Positions 17,633 through 24,814 of a DNA stretch of 64,000 nt are shown here, piece after piece. The translations under genes were made by a program, and so were the position numbers. Position 1 is the first letter of the stretch. Each line of letters starts with the position of its first letter. The DNA comes from JBFYTX01 sp963739515 (GTDB lineage Bacteria; Chloroflexota; Dehalococcoidia; Dehalococcoidales; RBG-16-60-22), in contig CAVUAO010000003.1 in the NCBI GenBank assembly GCA_963739515.1, positions 992,001 to 1,056,000 on the forward strand. Reading direction: 5' to 3'. The notes beneath the pieces are model-generated. The model worked only from the letters and a program-made list of their open reading frames with translations. It ran no database searches and was not told the origin of the DNA.

Positions 17633-17830
17633 TTATTTTACGGGTTCTCTTGCCCCGCACTTCGGACATTGATAGTACTTAGATTTAGGTAAGAAGAAAG
17701 CTAAGGGAGCCAGCAGGCAACCTACCGGTGTAATCAGACACCCGAGGCAACCAACACAACCGAGATATTCCAATACATTTTTCGGTTCTTCCTTATAATC
17801 CATTACTGTGCCGCATTTAGGGCAATTCAT
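17633..17830 (-). CDS. Small zinc-ribbon membrane-associated protein
   Basis: A 65-residue protein not matching any family I can name. Two CPKC pairs at residues 3-6 and 55-58 could form one zinc ribbon. They bracket a hydrophobic stretch (residues ~23-48) rich in cysteine and glycine, with the local pattern CVGCLGC. I take the ATG at 17828-17830 as start because the protein then begins directly with MNCPKCG. A GGAGAAG lies about ten bases upstream. The layout suggests a short hairpin embedded in the membrane whose two ends meet at a zinc site. It lies downstream of fabG. Confidence 0.6.
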   Translation of the reverse strand: MNCPKCGTVMDYKEEPKNVLEYLGCVGCLGCLITPVGCLLAPLAFFLPKSKYYQCPKCGAREPVK

Positions 17831-17858
17831 GTTACTTCTTCTCCAATGACCCTCCCCC

Positions 17859-18599
17859 TCACATCCCCCCGTCCACGCCGAGCACCTGACCGGTGATGTA
17901 CCGCGCCTCTTCGCTCGCCAGGAAAGCCACCGCCTCCGCCACGTCCCGCGGGGTGCCCGCATAGCCAAGCGGGACGTGCTTGAGGAGCTCCGCCGACTGC
18001 TTTTCGTCGAGGTTCTGCGTCATCTTAGTATCGATATAGCCGGGGGCGATGGCGTTGACCGTAATGCCCCGCGACGCCACCTCTTTCGCCACGGACTTAG
18101 TGAAAGCGATGACTCCAGCTTTGGCGGCGGCGTAATTGGCCTGCCCCGCGTTGCCGTGAATCCCCACGATGCTGGCGATGCTCACGATGCGCCCCCACCG
18201 CTGCTTGAGCATCGGTCGCAGGACCGCCCTCGTGCAGAAGAAAGCACTCTTGAGGTCGATGTTGAGGACGGTATTCCAGTCCTCGTCGGACATGCGCATA
18301 ACGAGTCCGTCGCGTGTCACTCCGGCATTATTGACGAGGATATCGACACGACCGAACGTGTTGACGACCGACTCCACCATCCGGGCGACGTCTTCCGGCG
18401 AACTGACGTCAGCGGTGACCGCCAGGGCCTGCCGGTTTAGCGCCTTGATTTCGCCGGCGACACCTTCCAGCGCCCCGGCAGCCGAGGCGATGTCGTTGAC
18501 CGTTACGTTCGCGCCGACCTCGGCCAGCTTCAAAGCAATCGCCCGCCCGATGCCCCTCGCGCTCCCCGTCACGATGGCGACTTTATTAGTAAGGTCCAT
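17859..18599 (-). CDS. fabG: 3-oxoacyl-ACP reductase type SDR
   Basis: A 246-residue classical short-chain dehydrogenase. It has the NADP-binding TGSARGIG motif near residue 11, NNAG near residue 90, the serine in SIASIVG, and the catalytic YAAAK (YxxxK) near residue 155. The DGGM end fits FabG. The usual reaction is NADPH-dependent reduction of 3-oxoacyl-ACP to 3-hydroxyacyl-ACP in fatty acid synthesis. No other fab gene is adjacent, so reduction of a different carbonyl substrate is possible. It starts 15 bases downstream of the SnoaL-like gene on the same strand. Confidence 0.85.
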   Translation of the reverse strand: MDLTNKVAIVTGSARGIGRAIALKLAEVGANVTVNDIASAAGALEGVAGEIKALNRQALAVTADVSSPEDVARMVESVVNTFGRVDILVNNAGVTRDGLVMRMSDEDWNTVLNIDLKSAFFCTRAVLRPMLKQRWGRIVSIASIVGIHGNAGQANYAAAKAGVIAFTKSVAKEVASRGITVNAIAPGYIDTKMTQNLDEKQSAELLKHVPLGYAGTPRDVAEAVAFLASEEARYITGQVLGVDGGM

Positions 18600-18614
18600 A
18601 ATTTCCTCCCGTCA

Positions 18615-19352
18615 CTAGCGGCTATTTGGCGTTTCTCTGAACCTGTTCGGCTTTAGCTTCAAGGCGGCATTGCGCCTGGCTTCGGAAGTCTCCTTGCCGG
18701 TCACCGGGTGCTTAAAGTGGAACGGATAGATATAGCCGGAGGGGTACTGGGTATCGTATTCCGCCCAGACATCCGGACTGAGCCTGATGCGCGGGGCGGG
18801 CGCTTCCCCGGAGTCCGGCGGCGGCGGGGGGTTTCTCCCGGATGTATAGGCATAGTGCATGAGCAGCCGGAGATGAAGTATCTTCCAGATGCCATCCTCT
18901 TTGATGTAGTCCATCTCGTAGATGACCATCATATAGGCAGGGTCGAGGGGGGTGGTGGGGCGGGAAAGAATAGTGCCGTAGCCGTACCACCGGCCGTAAG
19001 CCGTTTTGCCGTCCTTGTTGACGGTAATTACGGGCGAGACCTGCATTACCAGGTGGAGAAAATCCGGCGGCATAACGCGTCCCGGCCCGAAATAACGGCG
19101 GATGCCTTCCGGTCCGTGATAAGTCCCTTCGACGAAAGTCCCCGAAACATCGGGGCTATTGGAAAAGCAGTCGATGATTTCATCGCTCATCCAGTGTTCG
19201 AGGTAATAGCCATAGGCGCACTGGAGTCGCTTGATGTCCTCGATATCGCGGAGAGTTTGTAGCTGTTTATCTCTGGCTTTTACCCGCCTCCGGAGAGATT
19301 TGACCTCGGCTTCCAGCGAAGCGAGTCGAGTTTCTACAGACTGGCTGTTCAT
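18615..19352 (-). CDS. SnoaL/NTF2-like protein with N-terminal coiled coil
   Basis: A 245-residue protein. Residues 1-45 form a basic, leucine-rich heptad-like helix (RLASLEAEVKSLRRRVKARDKQLQTL), a likely coiled coil. The remainder resembles the nuclear transport factor 2/SnoaL fold (LQCAYGYYLEHWMSDEIIDCFS, then VEGTYHGPEGIRRYFG and a GRWYGYG strand). This fold is used by polyketide cyclases, dehydratases and many proteins of unknown function. Its location just upstream of a FabG-like reductase on the same strand suggests they act on the same substrate, but which one is unknown. Confidence 0.7.
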   Translation of the reverse strand: MNSQSVETRLASLEAEVKSLRRRVKARDKQLQTLRDIEDIKRLQCAYGYYLEHWMSDEIIDCFSNSPDVSGTFVEGTYHGPEGIRRYFGPGRVMPPDFLHLVMQVSPVITVNKDGKTAYGRWYGYGTILSRPTTPLDPAYMMVIYEMDYIKEDGIWKILHLRLLMHYAYTSGRNPPPPPDSGEAPAPRIRLSPDVWAEYDTQYPSGYIYPFHFKHPVTGKETSEARRNAALKLKPNRFRETPNSR

Positions 19353-19387
19353 GAGGTGTCTCCTTCGTCACACGCGGATATGCTTGA

Positions 19388-20245
19388 TTATACCACTCCT
19401 TGAAAAAGGTCGTGTTCCTTGTGACGCCCCCTGACGGGCGGCTCGGCGCGCATGAAAGAATCGCGCGGGCCGAACAAGCCCATAATGAATCCCAGAAGTC
19501 CCCGCCGCGGGGAGTCTTCCGACAGCTGGCTGGCGTGGCAGGCTGCCGCCCGCTCACGGGTCTGGACGGACCGTTTATTCAGGCGGATGACGGCGTGCAC
19601 CGGGAACCCTTCCTGGACGAAAGAAGCCAGGTCGATATCCTTGTTTTTCCCGAAGTGATGCATGTCCCGCCCGAAAAAGGTCATGAGCTTAACCATCACT
19701 TTCATCAAGGTGTGAGGGAAAACGTGGAAATAAAGCTTTTGCGGCGGGAAGGGCGCGCCGGCGCTGGGGTACTTCCGGGGGTCGCCCGCCGCCTGGAAAG
19801 CCATGACCGCGGCGTTATGCATGGCTACATGGTCGGGGTGATGGTACCCTCCAATGGGGTCAAACGTCACCACCACTTCCGGCTTGAGACGGCGGAATAT
19901 CTCAACGATGCGTCCAGCCACCTCTTCAAGCGGCGCCGCTGCCAGAGCCTGAGGATGTTTATTATCCGGTGAGCCGGCCATACCGGAATCGCGGTAGCCC
20001 AGGTAAATGACATCGGCCAGGCCGAGAATCTCAGCGGCACATTGCAATTCGTGGGTACGGAGGTCGGCAATAGAGTCGTATCCCTGTAGCAATTTAGGGC
20101 TGACCTCGCCCACCTCGCCGCGCGTCCCGCAGATATAGTAGACCCTGACGCCCGCTGCGGCATACTGCGCCAGCGTGCCGCCCACGCCGAACGATTCATC
20201 GTCCGGGTGCGCCCCCACGAAGACCAGCGTCCGAGGGGTACTCAT
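19388..20245 (-). CDS. PIG-L (LmbE) family deacetylase
   Basis: A 285-residue zinc hydrolase. The N-terminal GAHPDDESFGVGG contains the HPDDE metal-binding/catalytic motif, and a distal HPDHVAMH supplies the remaining histidine ligand. The family removes acetyl groups from N-acetylglucosamine-containing molecules such as GlcNAc-PI, GlcNAc-inositol or bacillithiol precursors, or hydrolyses similar amides. Its start overlaps the mtnA stop by four bases (ATGA type), so the two are translationally coupled. The precise substrate is unknown. Length is slightly above the family norm because of a C-terminal tail. Confidence 0.88.
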   Translation of the reverse strand: MSTPRTLVFVGAHPDDESFGVGGTLAQYAAAGVRVYYICGTRGEVGEVSPKLLQGYDSIADLRTHELQCAAEILGLADVIYLGYRDSGMAGSPDNKHPQALAAAPLEEVAGRIVEIFRRLKPEVVVTFDPIGGYHHPDHVAMHNAAVMAFQAAGDPRKYPSAGAPFPPQKLYFHVFPHTLMKVMVKLMTFFGRDMHHFGKNKDIDLASFVQEGFPVHAVIRLNKRSVQTRERAAACHASQLSEDSPRRGLLGFIMGLFGPRDSFMRAEPPVRGRHKEHDLFQGVV

Positions 20246-21303
20246 TTCGGTGACTGCCTTCGGAAAAGTGCCTTTATCCCAATCTTATAGGGCTTTTTAA
20301 TGACGCCCTTATCGGTAATGAGGGCGGTGATGTATTTATTGGGGGTGATATCAAAGGCGGGGTTGGCGGCGGCAACCCCTTCCGGGGCAATGGGTATACC
20401 CTGAACGTGGGTCACTTCTGTCGCGCTCCGTTCCTCGATAGGGATTTTCTCGCCGGTTTGAAGAGATATATCGATAGTGGAGACAGGAGCGGCAACATAG
20501 AACGGGATATTGTTCTCCTTAGCCAGTACCGCCAGGGTATAGGTCCCGATTTTGTTGGCGACATCCCCGTTGGCGGCAATACGGTCGGCGCCGGTAATAA
20601 CGCAATCGACCTTGCCGGACTTCATGAAATAGCCCGCCGCGGAGTCGGTAATGAGCGTTATTGGCACTCCGGCTTTTTTAAGCTCCCAGGTGGTCAGTCG
20701 CGCCCCCTGCAGGAGGGGACGGGTCTCGGTGGCGAGGACTTTTAAATTTTTCTTTTGTCGGTAGCCCGTAATGATAATCCCTAAAGCCGTGCCGTAGCCG
20801 GAGGTCGCCAGCGGCCCGGTGTTACAGTGGGTCAATACCGTCCAATCGGCTTTGAGAAGCGCGGCACCGGAACGGCTGATACGCCTGGTGGCTTCGGTTT
20901 CAGCCCGGTGTATCTTAAGTGCTTCAGCAACGAGTGAATTTTTCATCCCGGTAATGCTTTTAGCGGACTCAGCCGCCCGTTTCATACGTTCCAGGGCAAA
21001 GAACAGGTTGCGGGCGGTGGGGCGGGTGGCGGCGATAGAATCGATGATTTTATTCAACTCGGTCAGGAACCCTGAGCGCACGGCGGATTTTACGTTCAAA
21101 GCCCCGAGCGCCACTGCATAAGCCCCGGCGATCCCGATGGCGGGCGCGCCCCTTATTTTCAACTCTTTGATAGCTGAGGCAACGCTACGGTAATCATCCA
21201 GGTCTAGATATACTTCTTCACCGGGAAGCCGGGTCTGGTCGAGAATCCTGACCCGGTCGCCGAGCCAGGCGACGGGCTGATAATCAGTTTGAATAGGATT
21301 CAT
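20242..21303 (-). CDS. mtnA: S-methyl-5-thioribose-1-phosphate isomerase
   Basis: A 353-residue aldose-ketose isomerase of the eIF2B-related family. It carries IRGAPAIGIAGAYAVALG near residue 50, the catalytic cysteine in THCNTGPLATSGYGTALG near residue 160, and the catalytic aspartate in ITGADRIAANGDVANKIGTY near residue 240. It converts 5-methylthioribose-1-phosphate to methylthioribulose-1-phosphate in methionine salvage from methylthioadenosine. AhcY and MetK genes of the SAM cycle occur later in this window. It lies six bases downstream of a GNAT gene and overlaps the LmbE-like gene. Confidence 0.93.
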   Translation of the reverse strand: MNPIQTDYQPVAWLGDRVRILDQTRLPGEEVYLDLDDYRSVASAIKELKIRGAPAIGIAGAYAVALGALNVKSAVRSGFLTELNKIIDSIAATRPTARNLFFALERMKRAAESAKSITGMKNSLVAEALKIHRAETEATRRISRSGAALLKADWTVLTHCNTGPLATSGYGTALGIIITGYRQKKNLKVLATETRPLLQGARLTTWELKKAGVPITLITDSAAGYFMKSGKVDCVITGADRIAANGDVANKIGTYTLAVLAKENNIPFYVAAPVSTIDISLQTGEKIPIEERSATEVTHVQGIPIAPEGVAAANPAFDITPNKYITALITDKGVIKKPYKIGIKALFRRQSPK

Positions 21304-21309
21304 CCTCTT

Positions 21310-21870
21310 TCATTTACTCAGTGCAACTATTTCATCGCGGCGGATAATATAGACGTCCTCGTTTTGTTGGTCGGCCTCGTACCAGACCGTCCTTAAATAC
21401 TTAAATCCGGCTTTTTGATAAGCCTTTATCGCGATGGCGTTTTCCACCTGGGGGTCGGCGATGCAATATTCGACTCCCGGTTGGGCAAACACGATGTCTT
21501 TAAGGAAACTCCGCATGATGCCGCTGCCCAGGCCGCGATGTACGTAATCTTCCTCGCCAATCATGAGATCGATGCCGGTACATTTACCCGCAGGCCCGAA
21601 GACAGCCTTCTCCATCGGATAATTATCCAGGTCACAGGATTGTATCATGCCTATCGGTTGATTATTGTAGTAAAACAGGTAGCAATCAACGGGTTCTTTG
21701 TTTTTAATACGCGGCGAATATTTTCTCGTTACTTCTTCCAGTGAAGGATGATGGTTGCCCTCATGGCTCCACCACTCACTGACGTGGGGAGTGTTGAACC
21801 ATCTGTGCAGCAAGGGCAGGTCGACTTCCCGGAGCGGCTGAAAAGTTATTTTGCCGGCTTTCGTGTTCAT
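21310..21870 (-). CDS. GNAT family N-acetyltransferase (AAC(6')/siderophore type)
   Basis: A 186-residue acetyltransferase. The start ITFQPLREVDLPLLHRWFNTPHV and the WWSHEG segment match the AAC(6')-like and IucB-like subgroup. The acetyl-CoA loop appears as RGLGSGIMRSFLKD near residue 120. I place the start at the ATG at 21870 rather than 24 bases earlier because it overlaps the stop of the upstream GNAT gene (TGATG), a normal coupling signal. Aminoglycoside modification, protein or small-molecule acetylation are all possible; the sequence does not decide. Confidence 0.8.
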   Translation of the reverse strand: MNTKAGKITFQPLREVDLPLLHRWFNTPHVSEWWSHEGNHHPSLEEVTRKYSPRIKNKEPVDCYLFYYNNQPIGMIQSCDLDNYPMEKAVFGPAGKCTGIDLMIGEEDYVHRGLGSGIMRSFLKDIVFAQPGVEYCIADPQVENAIAIKAYQKAGFKYLRTVWYEADQQNEDVYIIRRDEIVALSK

Positions 21871-22448
21871 CAGGCGCCTTGCCGCGTTTCCCACTGTTCC
21901 CGTTTCAGTTCCATGAAGGTAAAATCGTAGCCGTTACGGCGGAGGTGGCCGAAGAGCGTGAAACCGCACTTTTCGAAGCACTTCTGCGCCCGAAGGTTCG
22001 AGTCCAGAGTCTTAAGATAGAGGCGGTTTATCTTCGTCGTCCGGAAAACGTGGTCGACCATAACTTTGACGGCATCGGCGCCATAGCTTTTATCCCAGTA
22101 ATCGCGGTTACCGATCATGATGCCCAACTGCGCTTCGCCCTTCTTTTCATCGATATCGTAGCAGGTGCAGTTGCCGATATGCTTGCCTTCGAGGGTCTCT
22201 ACGGCCAGAGGGTACCGGTTAGCGAGAGATTGACGCAGCGCACTGGCATAGTCCAGCAGGTAAATCGAGAAAGACATATGGAGCACCGGGGCGGCATCAA
22301 GTTTAGCCAGCTCCGAGTCCACCTGCCAGCGATAGTCGTTGCGGACATCGGAGAGCTTTTTCTCGCGGAGCCTGGTTTTGCCCCCGGTAATGGCGGCGCC
22401 GTGGAGCGGTTTGAACCCGGCCAGGGTGCTGCTTCTTCCCAGTTTCAT
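21870..22448 (-). CDS. GNAT family N-acetyltransferase (RimJ/RimL type)
   Basis: A 192-residue acetyltransferase with the RimJ/RimL-like pattern: TRLREKKLSDVRNDYRW near the start, IGNCTCYDIDEKKGEAQLGIMIGNRDYW with the usual strand order, and the acetyl-CoA binding region YGADAVKVMVDHVF near residue 130, then the ALxNxxAxxCFEKCGF-like RAQKCFEKCGF. It would acetylate a protein N-terminus or small molecule. Its stop overlaps the start of a second, divergent GNAT, so the two are made together, possibly as a heteromeric pair or after an old duplication. Confidence 0.82.
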   Translation of the reverse strand: MKLGRSSTLAGFKPLHGAAITGGKTRLREKKLSDVRNDYRWQVDSELAKLDAAPVLHMSFSIYLLDYASALRQSLANRYPLAVETLEGKHIGNCTCYDIDEKKGEAQLGIMIGNRDYWDKSYGADAVKVMVDHVFRTTKINRLYLKTLDSNLRAQKCFEKCGFTLFGHLRRNGYDFTFMELKREQWETRQGA

Positions 22449-22475
22449 AGCTCGTGGAGGAAAACGCGGGTAGAA

Positions 22476-23276
22476 CTAATTGGTCTCCTCTTCCTCATCC
22501 TCTTCCTCGCCGCGTTCCCAGATAGGCTCGGTGAAGTAATCGATATATTCTTCCATTGCCTGGGCGGCGACCTGCTTGATTCTCTCGCCGGCATCGACGG
22601 CCATTTTTGCCAGCTCCCCAAGGTCGATTTTAATTTCCAGGACCGCCATGAGGACTTTCAGGACGGCCAGGGCCGCCATGGGATTGGGCACGCGGCTGGC
22701 GTAGACGGGCACCTCGCCGAGCAGACAGACGCCCTCAAGCGCTCTTTCCTTGGCCACGCCCAGGAGCAGGCCGTTAAGACCGGCAATTTGCAGATTGGTG
22801 GCGTTTTCCAGGTTATACGCTTCCAGGTCGTCGGCGACGAGGCGGCTGGTGGCGACGCCCCAGACCTTGGGCGGCTCGGTGTGATGAATGCGGGTCATAG
22901 CGGCGGCGCAGGTATAGATACGGCCGACCCCGAACTTCTCGCCGACATCCAGGATGCAGTTGGCGAGGTCGTAGCCTTTGCTGGCGGGCTGGTCGTCGCC
23001 GATAAAGAGGATGAGGTCGTTAGCGCCGCCATCGTTCTTCCAGTAGTAGAACTGGCTCTGGGGGAAAGTCGGTTCTTCGACGACATTATCGCGGACCAGC
23101 ACGCCAATGGGGTCGAAGAAGGAAGACGGCTCGAGGAAGCCGAGGTCTTTGAAGGGGAGCTTGGCGCGGAGGTAGTTGGAGAGTATCATGGCGACGTTGC
23201 CGATGCCGGGCCAGGCGGCGAGGAGGTTGGGCGAGCGCAGCTTGGGGCGCGCGGTTATCTTGATAACACCGTTCAT
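22476..23276 (-). CDS. PAC2 family protein
   Basis: A 266-residue protein of the PAC2 (proteasome assembly chaperone 2) family, found in archaea, actinobacteria and Chloroflexota. The LLAAWPGIGNVAMILSNYL start, the LILFIGDDQP strand and the GLLLGVAKERALEGVCLLGEVPVYA segment are typical. The C-terminus is a helical stretch ending in an acidic tail of about a dozen Glu/Asp residues. The function of bacterial PAC2 proteins is not established. A TATAAT (complement of 23306-23311) and an AGAGGTG ribosome-binding site precede it, so it probably starts its own transcript. Confidence 0.85.
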   Translation of the reverse strand: MNGVIKITARPKLRSPNLLAAWPGIGNVAMILSNYLRAKLPFKDLGFLEPSSFFDPIGVLVRDNVVEEPTFPQSQFYYWKNDGGANDLILFIGDDQPASKGYDLANCILDVGEKFGVGRIYTCAAAMTRIHHTEPPKVWGVATSRLVADDLEAYNLENATNLQIAGLNGLLLGVAKERALEGVCLLGEVPVYASRVPNPMAALAVLKVLMAVLEIKIDLGELAKMAVDAGERIKQVAAQAMEEYIDYFTEPIWERGEEEDEEEETN

Positions 23277-23339
23277 CTCAGTTCACCTCTATTCTTCTGG
23301 TAATTATTATAACTCTTTTGAGGGGGAAAAAAGAAATCG

Positions 23340-23437
23340 AGGGGGTGGAGAAACTATAAATTCCAATATCTAAACTCTAAACAAATTCAAAATTCAAATA
23401 TCAAAAGTACAAAACAATACTCAACATTTCTTATTCG
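23340..23437. repeat. AT-rich low-complexity intergenic stretch
   Basis: A run of A-rich words built from AATTCAAA, ATATCAAA and CTAAACT motifs with no open reading frame. Such stretches recur at intergenic breakpoints in related metagenomic genomes. Here it marks the left edge of the AT-rich island and abuts the inverted 44-bp repeat array. Confidence 0.45.
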
Positions 23438-23611
23438 TTATTCGTTTTTTGAAAATTTTCCTTGCCGTTTTGAAGCTAAAACGAGGAATTTCGTAGCTGG
23501 GATTCGTTTTTAGATTATGGTAAATCAGCTACGTTTTGGCGGTTATTCGTTTTTCGTTATATGTTAAGTTAGCTTCGTTTTCCCGGGTATTCGTTTTTCG
23601 ATTTCTATAAG
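23433..23611 (-). repeat. Tandem array of the ~44-bp AT-rich repeat (array B, inverted)
   Basis: On the plus strand this reads ATTCGTTTTT copies beginning at 23440, 23502, 23545 and 23589, at spacings of 62, 43 and 44 bases. They are followed by CGTTATATGTTAA and TTAGCTTCGTTTTC or close variants. This is the reverse complement of the unit at 9161-9377, with the same period. A partial copy sits at 23433. The array lies between the PAC2 gene and the toxin-antitoxin locus. Confidence 0.85.
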
Positions 23612-23699
23612 TTTTTAAGCGATTTTATAACAGCTACTAAACGCCCGTGCAAATTATAATGGATAGGGGGGAAAAGGGGAAGGGGATTTTGTCATTAAT

Positions 23700-23752
23700 T
23701 CTCCCTTAATCCCTTCCTTCGGCATGCTCAGGACAGGCTCTCTTAGACGCCC
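23700..23752. repeat. Copy of the GC-rich dispersed repeat, partial
   Basis: Contains the recurring words CCCTTAATCCCTTCC, CTTCGGCATGCTCAGGACAGGCTC and CTCTTAGACGCCCC. The same words occur near 28.9 kb, 40.5 kb, 48.3 kb and elsewhere in the window. Confidence 0.6.
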
Positions 23753-23894
23753 CAAGTGGGATGGGCAAAGACCGGGGAGTTCAAGGGGATGGGGTTTGAA
23801 AGAGAACGAGGGCAGGCAAACACAAAGCTTGACGGGACTTATATATGTAACTATAATACGAACTTACCGAGTCCATTTAAAAATATATTAGTAA

Positions 23895-23940
23895 AAGTGG
23901 GGTTATCCCACTTGACATACCCTCCCACTATATATATACT
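23895..23940 (+). promoter_or_regulatory. Promoter and operator-like palindrome of the toxin-antitoxin locus
   Basis: A consensus TTGACA (23912-23917), 17-base spacer and TATACT (23935-23940). The inverted repeat AAGTGGG-GTTAT-CCCACTT (23895-23913) overlaps the first two bases of the -35 box. An antitoxin or antitoxin-toxin complex bound there would block transcription, the usual autoregulation of such loci. The start site would be near 23947, 38 bases before the antitoxin ATG. Confidence 0.75.
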
Positions 23941-23984
23941 TTATATAAACAAGTAAGTAAGCAAATATAATTAAGAAGATCAAT

Positions 23985-24284
23985 ATGGTAACTAGAATAG
24001 GGAATATAGAATTTACAGAAATCCCAAGGACTGTAAAGCCAGATGCTAAAAAACGAATAACTCTTCCTGATATATTAGTAAAAGAAGGAGTTATTTTTAG
24101 CATATACTACAATAGAATTGGGCAAATTCTACTTGACCCTCAAGTAACCATCCCTGCTTCAGAATTATGGATATTTAAAGACAAGAAGATATTGGCTTCA
24201 TTAGATAAGGGGATGGCTGAATCAGATAATGGGCAGACTATAGACCGTGGCTCATTCGCAAAGTACGCAGAAGATGAGTCATAA
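23985..24284 (+). CDS. AbrB-like antitoxin of a putative type II toxin-antitoxin pair
   Basis: A 99-residue protein. The middle segment (KPDAKKRITLPDILVKEG, then FSIYYNRIGQILLDP) fits a swapped-hairpin SpoVT/AbrB DNA-binding fold, in which KRITLP is the hallmark strand. The C-terminal part (IFKDKKILASLDKGMAES) would wrap the toxin. The gene is much more AT-rich than its surroundings. It has its own strong promoter with an operator-like palindrome, and its end overlaps the next gene by 11 bases. Assignment as antitoxin rests on fold resemblance and on this context. Confidence 0.65.
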   Translation: MVTRIGNIEFTEIPRTVKPDAKKRITLPDILVKEGVIFSIYYNRIGQILLDPQVTIPASELWIFKDKKILASLDKGMAESDNGQTIDRGSFAKYAEDES

Positions 24285-24600
24285 ACTACATTTTACATAT
24301 ACTGCGGATCAGCAACTTAAAACACTAGAAAATACCCCTTCGCTAAAAGGTGTTCTCAAACAAGTTAGAAAATCATTGGCATATTTAGAAACAAATCTTC
24401 GGGCTAAGTCACTACAAACCCATGAGTATAAATCACTAACAAAGCGTTATGGGCAAAAGGTTTTTGAGGCTTATGCCCAGCAGAAGACCCCTGGAGCTTA
24501 TAGAGTCTTCTGGCATTACGGTCCAGATGAGATGGATAAAAACGGAAATCATATACCAGTAATTACCGTAGTGGCAATTACTCCACACCCTGAAGACTAG
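24274..24600 (+). CDS. RelE/ParE-superfamily toxin
   Basis: A 108-residue protein. An N-terminal helical half (ADQQLKTLENTPSLKGVLKQVRKSLAYLE) is followed by a strand-rich half (KVFEAYAQQKTPGAYRVFWHYGPDE...VITVVAITPHPED) of the type seen in RelE/YafQ mRNA interferases, where the GAYRVFWHYG and VVAITPH strands form the catalytic sheet with basic and His residues. I start at the ATG at 24274, which overlaps the antitoxin stop, rather than the ATG at 24247 further inside the antitoxin. It would cleave mRNA at the ribosome if active. AT-rich codon use suggests recent acquisition. Confidence 0.65.
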   Translation: MSHKLHFTYTADQQLKTLENTPSLKGVLKQVRKSLAYLETNLRAKSLQTHEYKSLTKRYGQKVFEAYAQQKTPGAYRVFWHYGPDEMDKNGNHIPVITVVAITPHPED

Positions 24601-24613
24601 ATACTTTAGATTT

Positions 24614-24814
24614 TTATTTCTTCCACCTAGTTAGAGCAGCTTTTTGCACAATCTCTTTACTTTGTTCCGGCGTGAGTTTAGAGGCACCAGCTTTACCACC
24701 TTCAAGATCGCCTAATCTACCTAGTGCAACAGCATCAGGATTCTTAGGTTCTGCTATCTTTGAACTCGCAGTAGCAACGATATTAGAGGCGAATCGATAA
24801 GTGGCTATCCTTTG
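24614..24814 (-). pseudogene. Remnant of a small basic KGG/LGRLGGLKGG-type protein
   Basis: On the minus strand a frame of 66 codons has no ATG, GTG or TTG start and runs from an in-frame TAG (24815-24817) to the stop at 24614-24616. The translation contains DAVALGRLGDLEGGKAG and LTPEQSKEIVQKAALTRWKK. This is a close match to a common bacterial small protein with the pattern ALGRxGGLKGGKAR...LSPEQRxEIAxKAAxARW. The upstream part has no start and collides with the end of the pmbA gene, so it looks like a truncated remnant. It is AT-rich like the neighbouring toxin-antitoxin genes. Confidence 0.5.

Noticed and set aside
21879..23303. 474-residue open frame on the plus strand across the GNAT and PAC2 region
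   Set aside because: Antisense shadow of conserved minus-strand genes; low-complexity composition and no motifs.
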